Origin: Chryseobacterium foetidum
Lineage (GTDB): Bacteria > Bacteroidota > Bacteroidia > Flavobacteriales > Weeksellaceae
Assembly: GCF_025457425.1 (NCBI RefSeq)
Contig: NZ_JAMXIA010000001.1
Location: 186,001-250,000, forward strand
Direction of reading: 5' to 3'
Length of the DNA stretch: 64,000 nt
The position numbers were made by a program, and so were the translations under genes. This document shows positions 42,174 through 50,901 of the stretch, one piece after another (the stretch's first letter is position 1; each line of letters begins with the position of its first letter). A model generated the notes under the pieces. That model saw only the letters and a program-made list of their open reading frames with translations. It was not told where the DNA came from and did not search any database.

Positions 42174-43220
42174 TTAAAAGCCGCTCATTTTTTTGTAGAA
42201 ATCAATCGCTTTTTGGATATTTTCAGTGCTGCATTCATGATCAAACACACACGAACCGATTCCGGAAAGCAGAGAAAAATTGATTTTAGCATCGTTATTT
42301 TTCTTGTCATTTAAAAGCAGGTTAAAAATATCTTCTTCTTTAAAATCAGTGATATCAATGTAACAGAAGTATTTAGCGATGTTTTCTATAATCAATTCTG
42401 AATCATCTGCAGAAATCAAACCTTCCAGATAAGAAAGATGCGTTTCGCAAATCATTCCCAACGCTACCGCTTCTCCGTGAAGAATCGGATTTTCGTTTTG
42501 CAGACACAAACTTTCAAAAGCGTGACCAATCGTGTGACCAAAATTTAAAGTCTTTCTCACATTTTTCTCCTGAAAATCGGCATTTACGACTTCCTGTTTA
42601 ATTTCCATCGACTGATGGATAAATGGTTCTATCCCAACAGCATCAATTTCATTCAATTGAATCAAATCTTCCCAGTGTTTTCTGTCGGCAATCAAACCGT
42701 GTTTCAGCATTTCGGCAAATCCGCTTTTAAGTTCTTTCGCTGGAAGTGTCTCTAAAAATTTAGGATAAACATAAATCTGCTCAGAAAAAGAAAATGTTCC
42801 CACCATATTTTTATAATGCATCAGATCTATTCCGGTCTTTCCTCCAATCGACGCATCGCACATGGAAAGGAGAGTAGTAGGAATATTGATGAATTGTATT
42901 CCTCTCTTATAGGTAGAAGCTACAAAACCTCCCATGTCGGTAATAACACCTCCGCCAAGGTTGATGATTAAAGCTTTTCTGTCGGCCTTCATTTCGGTAA
43001 GAATCTCCCAAAGCTGATTGGCAGTCTGGATGTTTTTCATTTCTTCGCCCGCTTCAATTTCAAGAATTTCAAAGGAAGTCTCGGTTTCCAGATTTCCTAA
43101 AAATAAAGGAAGACAATATTCGTGGGTATTTTCATCCACCAGAATAAAAATTTTACTGAAAGACTTTTCTGTAAGAAACTGATTGAGATCTGTGAAATTT
43201 TCGTCTGATAAAGTAATCAT
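42174..43220 (-). CDS. aroB: 3-dehydroquinate synthase
   Basis: Second step of the shikimate pathway, converting DAHP to 3-dehydroquinate with NAD and a divalent metal. The 348-residue length is usual. NLGGGVITDMGGFVASTYKR binds NAD; FINIPTTLLSMCDASIGGKT and MVGTFSFSEQIYVYP follow, with LKSGFAEMLKHGLI and the metal His in LNFGHTIGHAFES and HGEAVALGM. Single-gene unit with a divergent pseudouridine synthase gene. Confidence 0.96.
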   Translation of the reverse strand: MITLSDENFTDLNQFLTEKSFSKIFILVDENTHEYCLPLFLGNLETETSFEILEIEAGEEMKNIQTANQLWEILTEMKADRKALIINLGGGVITDMGGFVASTYKRGIQFINIPTTLLSMCDASIGGKTGIDLMHYKNMVGTFSFSEQIYVYPKFLETLPAKELKSGFAEMLKHGLIADRKHWEDLIQLNEIDAVGIEPFIHQSMEIKQEVVNADFQEKNVRKTLNFGHTIGHAFESLCLQNENPILHGEAVALGMICETHLSYLEGLISADDSELIIENIAKYFCYIDITDFKEEDIFNLLLNDKKNNDAKINFSLLSGIGSCVFDHECSTENIQKAIDFYKKMSGF

Positions 43221-43299
43221 AAAATGATTTTTTTTGAATTTAAATCTATACTGCGCTACAAAGTTATGATTCTTAATTTTTAACTCGTAACTAAATTAC

Positions 43300-43307
43300 T
43301 ATCTTTG
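43300..43307 (+). promoter_or_regulatory. -7 element of the pseudouridine synthase gene
   Basis: TATCTTTG followed by CAAAAA, 15 bases before the ATG at 43322. Confidence 0.5.
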
Positions 43308-43321
43308 CAAAAATATTTAGA

Positions 43322-44464
43322 ATGAGCAGAGACAACAATAATTCGGGGAGACCTAAAAAACCTAGATCTTCAACAAGAAATTCAGACAGTCCTCATGCTT
43401 CAAAATCAGGAAATTCAGGTTCAGGATCTTTCAAAAAATCTTTCCCGAAAGCAGGCGAAAGAAATTCTGATTCCAGAAAAAGTTCAGGTACAAGCTATCA
43501 GGACAGAATGGATAAGAAATTCGGAAAAACTGAACAGAAAGATTTTATTACCAATCCAGGTGAAGAAAAAAAACCTTTCAAAAAATATGCACCGAGCAGA
43601 GGTGGCAGCAGACCCAAAAGTTTTGACGCCAGAGATAAGTATGAGAGAGGCAGCCTGAAATACGGAAGAAGACCGGGAGCAGAAGGCAATGAAGATAAAA
43701 ACAAATCATTTGTTCAGAAAAGAAGACTGAGCAAAATTGATAAAGATATTCACAAAGATACGATCCGTCTGAATAAATTCATCGCCAACTCTGGAATTTG
43801 CAGCAGAAGAGAAGCTGATGAGTTGATTACTCAAGGTCTGGTGGAAGTAAACGGGAAAGTAGTGACAGAAATGGGTTATCAGGTTCAGAAATCTGATAAA
43901 GTGATTTTTGACGGACAGAATATCACTCCTGAAAAGCCTGTTTACGTACTTTTAAACAAGCCTAAAGGATATATTTCTACAACAAAAGATGATAAGGCAA
44001 GAAAAACCGTAATGGATTTGGTGGCAAACGCTTCTCCTTACAGAGTTTTCCCTGTTGGAAGATTAGACCGTTCGACGACCGGAGTTATTCTTTTGACAAA
44101 CGACGGTCACATGACAAAAAAACTGACGCATCCATCTTTTGATGCGAAGAAGATTTATCATGTTACTTTAGATAAAAAACTTACGAACGAAGATTTGAAG
44201 CTTATTGCAGAAGGAATCCGATTGGATGAAGGGGTTGCAGAGGTTGATCAGATTTCATTTATCGAAGGTAAACCAAGAAATGAAGTGGGAATCGAGATTC
44301 ACATTGGCTGGAACCGTGTAATCAGAAGGATTTTCCAGAGATTGGGATACGAAGTGGAAGCTTTAGACAGAGTGATGTTTGCAGGTTTAACCAAGAAAAA
44401 CATTAAGAGAGGTCACTGGAGAATTCTTACAGAACTGGAAGTGAATAATCTGAAAATGCTTTAA
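43322..44464 (+). CDS. 23S rRNA pseudouridine synthase, RluB/RsuA family, with a long basic N-terminal tail
   Basis: A 380-residue protein. The first 140 residues are a disordered Lys/Arg/Ser/Gly-rich extension (SGRPKKPRSSTRNSD, PSRGGSRPKSFDARD). Then comes an S4 RNA-binding domain (IRLNKFIANSGICSRREADE) and the synthase core with the catalytic Asp in GRLDRSTTGVILLTNDG and the closing RRIFQRLGYEVEALDRV. The core modifies uridine to pseudouridine in rRNA; the exact site cannot be told. The tail probably helps RNA binding and has low codon complexity. Confidence 0.9.
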   Translation: MSRDNNNSGRPKKPRSSTRNSDSPHASKSGNSGSGSFKKSFPKAGERNSDSRKSSGTSYQDRMDKKFGKTEQKDFITNPGEEKKPFKKYAPSRGGSRPKSFDARDKYERGSLKYGRRPGAEGNEDKNKSFVQKRRLSKIDKDIHKDTIRLNKFIANSGICSRREADELITQGLVEVNGKVVTEMGYQVQKSDKVIFDGQNITPEKPVYVLLNKPKGYISTTKDDKARKTVMDLVANASPYRVFPVGRLDRSTTGVILLTNDGHMTKKLTHPSFDAKKIYHVTLDKKLTNEDLKLIAEGIRLDEGVAEVDQISFIEGKPRNEVGIEIHIGWNRVIRRIFQRLGYEVEALDRVMFAGLTKKNIKRGHWRILTELEVNNLKML

Positions 44465-44487
44465 TAAAATTTAAAGTAAAAAATATA

Positions 44488-44518
44488 AACTGTTTCTTTT
44501 TGAGACAGTTTTTTTTGT
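44488..44518 (+). terminator. intrinsic terminator after the pseudouridine synthase gene
   Basis: AAACTGTTTC pairs with GAGACAGTTT over a 4-base loop, followed by eight T. Confidence 0.85.
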
Positions 44519-44918
44519 TTAAAAAATTGCCTGATCATAACTCAAAATTTAATTTGTAAAGTTTTGAAAATGAAAAATTAAAAATAAATAGCTCAGTCAT
44601 TAATTTGGGGATTTTAAGTAACTTAATATCGATTTTTTATTAAGAAAAATGTAGATATTAGAGACAATTCATTCTTATTTAATAATCAGAAAGATGAAGC
44701 TGTTTATCATATTTAAATTCATTTTTAAAATAATATTTTACCTGAAATCAATGATGTTAAATGATTGTAAATGAATTGGAATTATTGAATATTTATCATT
44801 CTTAAAACCCTAAGCTTATCATATTTTAAACTCATTAAATATCATAAAAAATCGATATGTAAAATATTGATATACAGAATGTAATTCAATAATAATTTTT
44901 TATTTCATTCTGAATTTT

Positions 44919-44926
44919 TATATTTG
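44919..44926 (+). promoter_or_regulatory. -7 element of the NrtR-type regulator gene
   Basis: TATATTTG lies 13 bases before the ATG at 44940 and probably drives the whole three-gene xylose unit. Confidence 0.5.
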
Positions 44927-44939
44927 TGAGATTACGAAA

Positions 44940-45677
44940 ATGTTAACTTCATCCATGATTCCAAATTTTATACATACTTATGTTTCGGTAGACTGCGTTG
45001 TCTTTGGGTTTGATAACGAAAACAGACTCAACATTCTTTTGGTACAGCGCCATTTTGAAAATACGCCCGATGAGCAGCACAGAAAGCTTCCCGGAAGCCT
45101 CATTATGAATAATGAAGATGTTGATGACGCAGCGCAAAGGGTTTTGACCGAACTTACAGGCATTAAAAAAATGGTTTTAAAACAGTTCAAATGCTTCGCA
45201 GACCCCAACAGAGCTAATGAAAAAGATGTGAAATGGATGGACAAAGAGTACAACCACCACATCGACAGAATTATTACGGTAGCCTATCTTTCCCTCTGTA
45301 AAATTGACAGAAAAATCAACAGCAGCAAATACGAAACGGTAGATTGGTTCCCAATTGATAAAGTTCCGGATCTGCCTTTTGATCACAATCAGATCATCAA
45401 AGAATCCCTCATCGAAATCCGCAAATGGATCGAATCTGATTTCACTATTATTTTTGAGCTTCTGCCAAAGAAATTTACTATCAGACAGTTGTATCAACTG
45501 TACAGCGCAATCAGCGAAAAATATATTGACATCAAAAATTTTCACAAAAAAATATCGTCATTCAATTATATCATTCAGCTGGATGAGATTGAAACGAATG
45601 TGGCTCACCGTGCAGCGAGATATTACAGTTTTGATCAGAAGATTTACAAGAAAAACAATACTAAACTCATCAAATAA
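44940..45677 (+). CDS. NrtR-type Nudix transcriptional regulator of pentose use
   Basis: A 245-residue protein: an N-terminal Nudix domain (about 10-150: VDCVVFGFDNENRLNILLVQ, RKLPGSLIMNNEDVDDAAQR) and a C-terminal winged helix (about 160-235: LLPKKFTIRQLYQLYSAISE). The catalytic Nudix box GX5EX7REUXEEXGU is degenerate (VLTELTGI in place of REUXEEXGU), so it is likely a sensor, not a hydrolase. In Bacteroidota such proteins control arabinose or xylose genes (AraR/XylR type). Xylulokinase follows 14 bases later, which supports xylose control. The effector is not known from sequence. Confidence 0.87.
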   Translation: MLTSSMIPNFIHTYVSVDCVVFGFDNENRLNILLVQRHFENTPDEQHRKLPGSLIMNNEDVDDAAQRVLTELTGIKKMVLKQFKCFADPNRANEKDVKWMDKEYNHHIDRIITVAYLSLCKIDRKINSSKYETVDWFPIDKVPDLPFDHNQIIKESLIEIRKWIESDFTIIFELLPKKFTIRQLYQLYSAISEKYIDIKNFHKKISSFNYIIQLDEIETNVAHRAARYYSFDQKIYKKNNTKLIK

Positions 45678-45691
45678 AATTTCAACCGGAT

Positions 45692-47167
45692 ATGTATTTA
45701 TTAGGATATGACATCGGAAGTTCATCCGTAAAAGTTTGCCTTATCGAGGCTTCAAGCGGGAAAGTAGTGGCATCAGATTTTTCACCGAAAAAAGAAATGC
45801 TGATCAGTGCGGTAAAACCCGGTTGGGCAGAGCAAAACCCTCAGGATTGGTGGACGAATCTTAAACTCGCGCACGAATCTGTGATGCATCACTCAGGCGT
45901 AAATGCAGAAGACATCAAAGGCATCGGAATCACGTGGCAAATGCACGGATTGATATTGGTTGATAAAGATCAGAACCTTTTGAGACCTTCAATTATCTGG
46001 TGCGACAGCCGTGCAGTTCCCTATGGTGAGAAGGCTTTTGAAACCATCGGAAAAGAAAAATGTTTATCTCACCTTTTGAATTCGCCTGGAAATTTTACAG
46101 CTTCAAAATTGGCCTGGGTTAAAGAAAATGAGCCTGAAATTTTTGAAAAGATTGACAAAATCATGCTTCCCGGTGATTATATTGCGATGAAACTTTCGGG
46201 AGAAATCGGGATGACGATCGAAGGTCTGTCTGAAGGAATTTTCTGGGACTTTAAAAACAACTGCATTTCAAAAGATGTAACCGGTTACTATGGTATTCCG
46301 GAAAGTTTTTTTCCCGAAATCATTCCAACTTTTGGAATTCAGTCAACAGTTTCAGCAGCAGCTGGGGAAGAATTAGGTTTAAAAGAAGGAACACCTATTT
46401 CTTACAGAGCGGGGGACCAGCCCAACAATGCACTTTCCTTAAATGTCTTCAATCCCGGAGAAATTGCTTCCACAGCAGGAACTTCAGGTGTAGTTTACGG
46501 AGTTTTGGATCATCTCGACTACGATGATTTATCAAGAGTAAACACTTTTGCCCACGTAAATCACACCCCTGAGGATATCAGATTAGGCGTTCTACTTTGT
46601 ATTAACGGAACGGGAATTTTAAATTCATGGTTAAAAAATAATTTTGCAACTTCACTTTCTTCTTATGGAGACATGAACGATTTAGCATCACTTTCTCCGG
46701 TGGGAGCGAAAGGTTTAAGCATTATTCCATTCGGAAACGGAGCTGAAAGAGTTTTGGAAAACAGAGATTCCAACTGCTCGATCCATGGTATTAATTTTAA
46801 TATTCATTCCAAAGGCGATATTCTGAGAGCTGCTCAGGAAGGAATTGTTTTTTCCTACGAATACGGAATGAACATCATGCGAAATATGGGAATGGATATC
46901 AGCGTCATCCGTGCCGGAAATGCCAATATGTTTTTAAGTTCCATTTTCAGAAAATCTCTTGCAGGAATCAGCAATGCCGTGATCGAACTTTACGACACTG
47001 ATGGAGCTGTAGGAGCAGCCCGCGCCGCAGGAATGGGAATCGGTTTCTATAAAGATTCCAAAGAAGCATTTGCGTCATTGGAAAAGATTGCTGTCATCGA
47101 GCCTCAGGCAGAAAAAAGGGCGCAGTATCTGGAAGCTTATGAGCGGTGGAAACAGCATTTAAACTAA
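45692..47167 (+). CDS. xylB: xylulokinase (FGGY family)
   Basis: A 491-residue cytosolic sugar kinase that phosphorylates D-xylulose. The N-terminal phosphate loop is LLGYDIGSSSVKVCLIEASS. GWAEQNPQDWW and the substrate motif ITWQMHGLILVD (QMHG is typical of xylulokinases) are present, and the catalytic Asp lies in SYRAGDQPNNALSLNVFN. The C-terminal ATP motif region is VIRAGNANMFLSSIFRKSLA. Located between the Nudix regulator and a GH3 enzyme. No xylose isomerase lies in the window. Confidence 0.92.
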   Translation: MYLLGYDIGSSSVKVCLIEASSGKVVASDFSPKKEMLISAVKPGWAEQNPQDWWTNLKLAHESVMHHSGVNAEDIKGIGITWQMHGLILVDKDQNLLRPSIIWCDSRAVPYGEKAFETIGKEKCLSHLLNSPGNFTASKLAWVKENEPEIFEKIDKIMLPGDYIAMKLSGEIGMTIEGLSEGIFWDFKNNCISKDVTGYYGIPESFFPEIIPTFGIQSTVSAAAGEELGLKEGTPISYRAGDQPNNALSLNVFNPGEIASTAGTSGVVYGVLDHLDYDDLSRVNTFAHVNHTPEDIRLGVLLCINGTGILNSWLKNNFATSLSSYGDMNDLASLSPVGAKGLSIIPFGNGAERVLENRDSNCSIHGINFNIHSKGDILRAAQEGIVFSYEYGMNIMRNMGMDISVIRAGNANMFLSSIFRKSLAGISNAVIELYDTDGAVGAARAAGMGIGFYKDSKEAFASLEKIAVIEPQAEKRAQYLEAYERWKQHLN

Positions 47168-47232
47168 AATAAATTTCAGTTTTAGATTTAAATAAAACAT
47201 TCTGTTAGAGATCAAATACTAAAAATTTAAAT

Positions 47233-49869
47233 ATGAAAAAATTCATCATTGGTTTGGGATTCGTCCTTTTAACCCAAAATCTTCACGCACAGACTGATTT
47301 TAAATATCCCTTTCAAAATCCGTCTGTTTCAAGAGAAAAAAGAGTTGAGAATTTACTGAGTCTTCTAACTCCCGAAGAAAAGATCGGAATGATGATGAAT
47401 TCTTCCAAAGCTGTTGACCGCTTGGGAATTCCCGCTTACGACTGGTGGAATGAAGCCCTTCACGGTGTTGCGAGAGCCGGAAAAGCAACGGTTTTTCCTC
47501 AGGCTATTGCGATGGCGGCGACTTGGGATGTATCTGAACATCTCAAAACTTTTGAAATGATTTCTGATGAAGCCAGAGCAAAATACAATCAGGATTTAGC
47601 TGAAAACAACATTATAAAACGTTACCACGGTTTATCTTTCTGGACTCCGAATATCAATATTTTCCGTGATCCGAGATGGGGAAGAGGTCAGGAAACTTAT
47701 GGTGAAGACCCGTTTCTAACAACACAATTAGGTCTCGCTGCCGTGAAAGGTCTACAGGGGAATGATCGTAGATACTTTAAAACCCACGCCACAGCCAAGC
47801 ATTTTGCAGTCCACAGTGGCCCCGAATGGAATCGTCATTCTTACAACGCCACCGTTTCCCGCAGAGATTTATGGGAAACTTACCTGCCGGCTTTTGAAGC
47901 TTTGGTAAAAGAAGGAAATGTGCGGGAAGTGATGTGTGCTTACAATGCTTTTGATGGAGCGCCTTGCTGTGCCAACAATCCTTTAGTAACAGATATTCTC
48001 AGAACCCGCTGGAATTTTAACGGAATGGTGGTTTCTGATTGTGGAGCTATTAATGATTTTTACGAAAAAAAAGCGCACGCAACCTATCCTGATCCCGAGA
48101 CTGCGGTAGCAGTAGCTGTAAAGCACACAACCGATGTAGAATGTGGAAGCTCCTATAAAAATCTGACACTATCACTTCAAAAAGGTCTGATAAAAGAATC
48201 TGAACTGGATATCTCATTAAAAAGAGTTCTGAACGGTTGGTTTGAATTGGGAATGCTGGATCCGAAAAATGCCAATCCGTGGAGTAAAATCCCTATTTCT
48301 GTTGTAGAATCTCAGGAACACCGCAATCAGGCATTAAAAGTTGCCCAAAAGTCGATGACCTTACTTAAAAACCAAAATCAGGTTTTACCGCTTTCAAAAA
48401 ATATCAGAAAAATTGCTGTTGTAGGTCCAAATGCCGACGACGGAATCATGCAGCTTGGAAATTATAACGGTACACCCTCATATACCGTGACCATTTTGGA
48501 AGGTATTAAAAAGAAAATTCCAAAGGCTGAAATTATCTATGAAAGAGGATGTGATTTAGTTGATCCTTCATCAAAAACCTCTTTATACAACAGTTTTGTA
48601 AGTGATAAAAATACTGAAAACGGGATGAAGGTAGAGTTTTTCAACAATAACGAATTTAAAAATAATCCTGCCGCAATTGTCATCAATAAAACGGGAATTA
48701 ATTATAATAATTCCGGCGGAACTCAGCTTGCACAAGGTCTGAACAGAGAAAATACATCCACAAAAATCTCAGGAATATTTAAAAGTCCGATTGATGGAGA
48801 GGTTTTTCTTTCGCCAATTGCTTCAGATGGCTACACTTTGTCTGTTGACGGAAAAGAAATACTCAGCCGTAAAGGTGGTAACGCTTCAAAACCTACTGAA
48901 GTTGCTCTGAAAGTAGAAAAAAACAAGGAGTATTTTGTAGAATTAAAACATATTCAAAAGGGAAAACAAATTACCATCAGCTTCGATATTTACAGAAAAG
49001 ATCCGTTGAATTTTGCTGCTATCCGTGAAAAGGTAAAAGATGCAGATGCCATTATTTTTGCAGGAGGATTGTCGCCCAATCTGGAAGGCGAAGAAATGAT
49101 GGTGAATTCTGAAGGTTTTAAGGGTGGAGATAAAATTTCAATTGATTTGCCTAAAGTTCAGCGGGATATGCTTTCGGAACTGAAAAAAACAGGGAAGCCG
49201 GTTGTTTTTGTTTTGTCTACGGGAAGTGCGTTGGCTCTGGAGCAGGATGAGAAAAATTACGATGCACTGCTTTGCTCATGGTATAGCGGTCAGGAAGGTG
49301 GAAACGCTGTTGCAGACGTGCTTTTTGGAGATTACAATCCTGCAGGTAGATTGCCGGTGACATTTTACAGAACACTTGCTCAACTTGATAATGCCCTGAC
49401 AAAAAATTCCGCAGAAAAACAGGGGTTTGAAAACTACGATATGCAGGGACGAACTTACCGTTATATGAAAGAATCTCCTTTGTATTCATTCGGATACGGA
49501 CTTTCATTCTCAGACTTCAAATATGGTAAAGCGAAAATTTCTTCAAAAAAAATTAAAAAAGAGAAAGGTTTAAACATAGAAATCCCAGTTACCAACCGTT
49601 CCAAAAAGGATGGGGAAGAAGTGGTGCAGGTTTATGTGAAGAAAAATAATGCCGATAATTCTCAGTTAAAAACTTTACGTGCATTTAAAAGGGTTCATAT
49701 TGCTGCAGGAAAGACAGAAATTGTAAAACTTGAAATTGATGCCAGGTCTTTCTATTCTTATGATGAAAAATCTGATGGGTTGATTTCAAAATCAGGAAAG
49801 TATACACTGATGTACGGAGGTTCTTCTGATAATTCAGCTTTAAATCAGATTGAAATTGAAGTAAAGTAG
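47233..49869 (+). CDS. glycoside hydrolase family 3, probable beta-xylosidase
   Basis: An 878-residue exported enzyme (signal KFIIGLGFVLLTQNLHAQ). The GH3 TIM-barrel (about 25-330) carries the nucleophile Asp269 in GMVVSDCGAINDF and the binding block ATAKHFAVHSGPEWNRHSYN. The (alpha/beta)6 domain follows, interrupted by a PA14 domain (about 460-590; KVEFFNNNEFKNNP to ISFDIYRKDPL). The fibronectin III-like end is GEEVVQVYVKKNN...LRAFKRVHIAAGKTE. PA14 insertion is usual for xylan and glucan exo-enzymes. Its place beside xylB favours xylosidase over glucosidase. Confidence 0.9.
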   Translation: MKKFIIGLGFVLLTQNLHAQTDFKYPFQNPSVSREKRVENLLSLLTPEEKIGMMMNSSKAVDRLGIPAYDWWNEALHGVARAGKATVFPQAIAMAATWDVSEHLKTFEMISDEARAKYNQDLAENNIIKRYHGLSFWTPNINIFRDPRWGRGQETYGEDPFLTTQLGLAAVKGLQGNDRRYFKTHATAKHFAVHSGPEWNRHSYNATVSRRDLWETYLPAFEALVKEGNVREVMCAYNAFDGAPCCANNPLVTDILRTRWNFNGMVVSDCGAINDFYEKKAHATYPDPETAVAVAVKHTTDVECGSSYKNLTLSLQKGLIKESELDISLKRVLNGWFELGMLDPKNANPWSKIPISVVESQEHRNQALKVAQKSMTLLKNQNQVLPLSKNIRKIAVVGPNADDGIMQLGNYNGTPSYTVTILEGIKKKIPKAEIIYERGCDLVDPSSKTSLYNSFVSDKNTENGMKVEFFNNNEFKNNPAAIVINKTGINYNNSGGTQLAQGLNRENTSTKISGIFKSPIDGEVFLSPIASDGYTLSVDGKEILSRKGGNASKPTEVALKVEKNKEYFVELKHIQKGKQITISFDIYRKDPLNFAAIREKVKDADAIIFAGGLSPNLEGEEMMVNSEGFKGGDKISIDLPKVQRDMLSELKKTGKPVVFVLSTGSALALEQDEKNYDALLCSWYSGQEGGNAVADVLFGDYNPAGRLPVTFYRTLAQLDNALTKNSAEKQGFENYDMQGRTYRYMKESPLYSFGYGLSFSDFKYGKAKISSKKIKKEKGLNIEIPVTNRSKKDGEEVVQVYVKKNNADNSQLKTLRAFKRVHIAAGKTEIVKLEIDARSFYSYDEKSDGLISKSGKYTLMYGGSSDNSALNQIEIEVK

Positions 49870-49949
49870 TGTCCATTTAAACTCTAATTTAAAACAACGT
49901 ATTTCTCACAGTTAATCTTTGCTTAAAACCGAATCATTTTATAAACCCT

Positions 49950-49957
49950 TATCTTTG
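49950..49957 (+). promoter_or_regulatory. -7 element upstream of the HAD phosphatase gene
   Basis: TATCTTTG, 29 bases before the ATG at 49987. A second ATG at 49971, out of frame, opens a 9-codon reading frame that overlaps the gene start. Confidence 0.45.
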
Positions 49958-49986
49958 TAAAACATTACCAATGAAAAGTATACAAA

Positions 49987-50787
49987 ATGAAGGATATTAA
50001 AATGATTGTAACGGATATGGATGGGACTTTTTTAAACTCAAAATATGAGGTCAGTCCGGACTTTCCGAAGATTTATGAAGAACTGAAAAAAAGAAATATT
50101 CTTTTCGTCCCGGCAAGTGGAAGACAAATGTCCGGAATTACAAAGTATTTTGGAGAAATTGAAAGTGAAATAGGCTTTATTGCGGAAAATGGAGGGTATG
50201 TGATTTATCAGAATAAAGAAATTTTTGCTGACAGCCTAAGCCAGAATTCGATTTCTGAAATAATAAAAACGATTAGAGAAATTCCCGATGCAAGAGCGGT
50301 TTTAAGTGCGAAAGACAGTTCGTATTATGAAAGTAATGATCAGCAATTTGTAGATTATTTCAGCAGATATTACATTAAAAATCAAAAAAAAGAAGACCTT
50401 ACTGAAGCTGTGGATGATTCTGTATTTAAAATAGCAGTTTACCATCCTGTGAGCTCAGAAGAATTTTTGTATCCAGCTCTGAAAAAGTTTGAAAATGAAG
50501 ATTTGGTAGTAGTTGTTTCCGGTAAAAACTGGTTAGACATCATGAATAAGAATACCAATAAAGGAAATGCTATTGAAAAACTTCAGAAATCTCTCAACAT
50601 TCTTCCTGCGCAAACCATGGCTTTCGGTGATTATCTCAATGATATTGAAATGCTCAAAAATGCCCAGTACTCTTTCGCCATGAAAAATGCACATCCGTCA
50701 GTAAAAGAAGCGGCCAAGTTTGAAGCCTGTTCAAATGACAGTTTTGGAGTGACAGAGATGATTAAGGATTATTTAAGTAAAAATTAA
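49987..50787 (+). CDS. Cof-type HAD phosphatase
   Basis: A 266-residue cytosolic phosphatase of the HAD IIB group. Motif I is IVTDMDGTFLNSKYEV, motif II is LFVPASGRQMSGI, motif III Lys in NKGNAIEKLQKSLNI, and motif IV MAFGDYLNDIEML. A C2-type cap separates II and III. Members act on sugar phosphates or FMN; the substrate is not predictable. It stands before the DUF4041/GIY-YIG gene, 107 bases apart. Confidence 0.92.
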   Translation: MKDIKMIVTDMDGTFLNSKYEVSPDFPKIYEELKKRNILFVPASGRQMSGITKYFGEIESEIGFIAENGGYVIYQNKEIFADSLSQNSISEIIKTIREIPDARAVLSAKDSSYYESNDQQFVDYFSRYYIKNQKKEDLTEAVDDSVFKIAVYHPVSSEEFLYPALKKFENEDLVVVVSGKNWLDIMNKNTNKGNAIEKLQKSLNILPAQTMAFGDYLNDIEMLKNAQYSFAMKNAHPSVKEAAKFEACSNDSFGVTEMIKDYLSKN

Positions 50788-50860
50788 ATTACTTTAAAAG
50801 TTTAAAAGTTTTTAAAATATATTTCTAAAATGCGGATTCCCGTATTTTTATTCGCGTGGA

Positions 50861-50901
50861 TTTCCATAGTATTGTACATCAATAAAACAATACTATGGAA
50901 A
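50861..50901 (+). promoter_or_regulatory. perfect 15-bp hairpin covering the start codon of the DUF4041 gene
   Basis: TTTCCATAGTATTGT (50861-50875) and ACAATACTATGGAAA (50887-50901) pair without mismatch over an 11-base loop. The ATG at 50895-50897 lies inside the right arm. The ribosome start site would be hidden in the folded mRNA, or the DNA palindrome could be an operator. Confidence 0.8.

Larger units (their letters stand above)
44465..44939. other. 475-bp AT-rich gap before the xylose unit
   Basis: A terminator for the upstream gene lies at the left. The remaining 400 bases are extremely AT-rich and hold no convincing gene. Possible operator words are ATATCGAT (44626-44633), ATCGATAT (44851-44858) and ATTGATAT (44866-44873), the last two direct and 15 bases apart. 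A -7 box is at 44919-44926. Confidence 0.5.

Noticed and set aside
44465..44939. Small genes in the AT-rich gap
   Set aside because: No open frame with a promoter and sensible composition was found.
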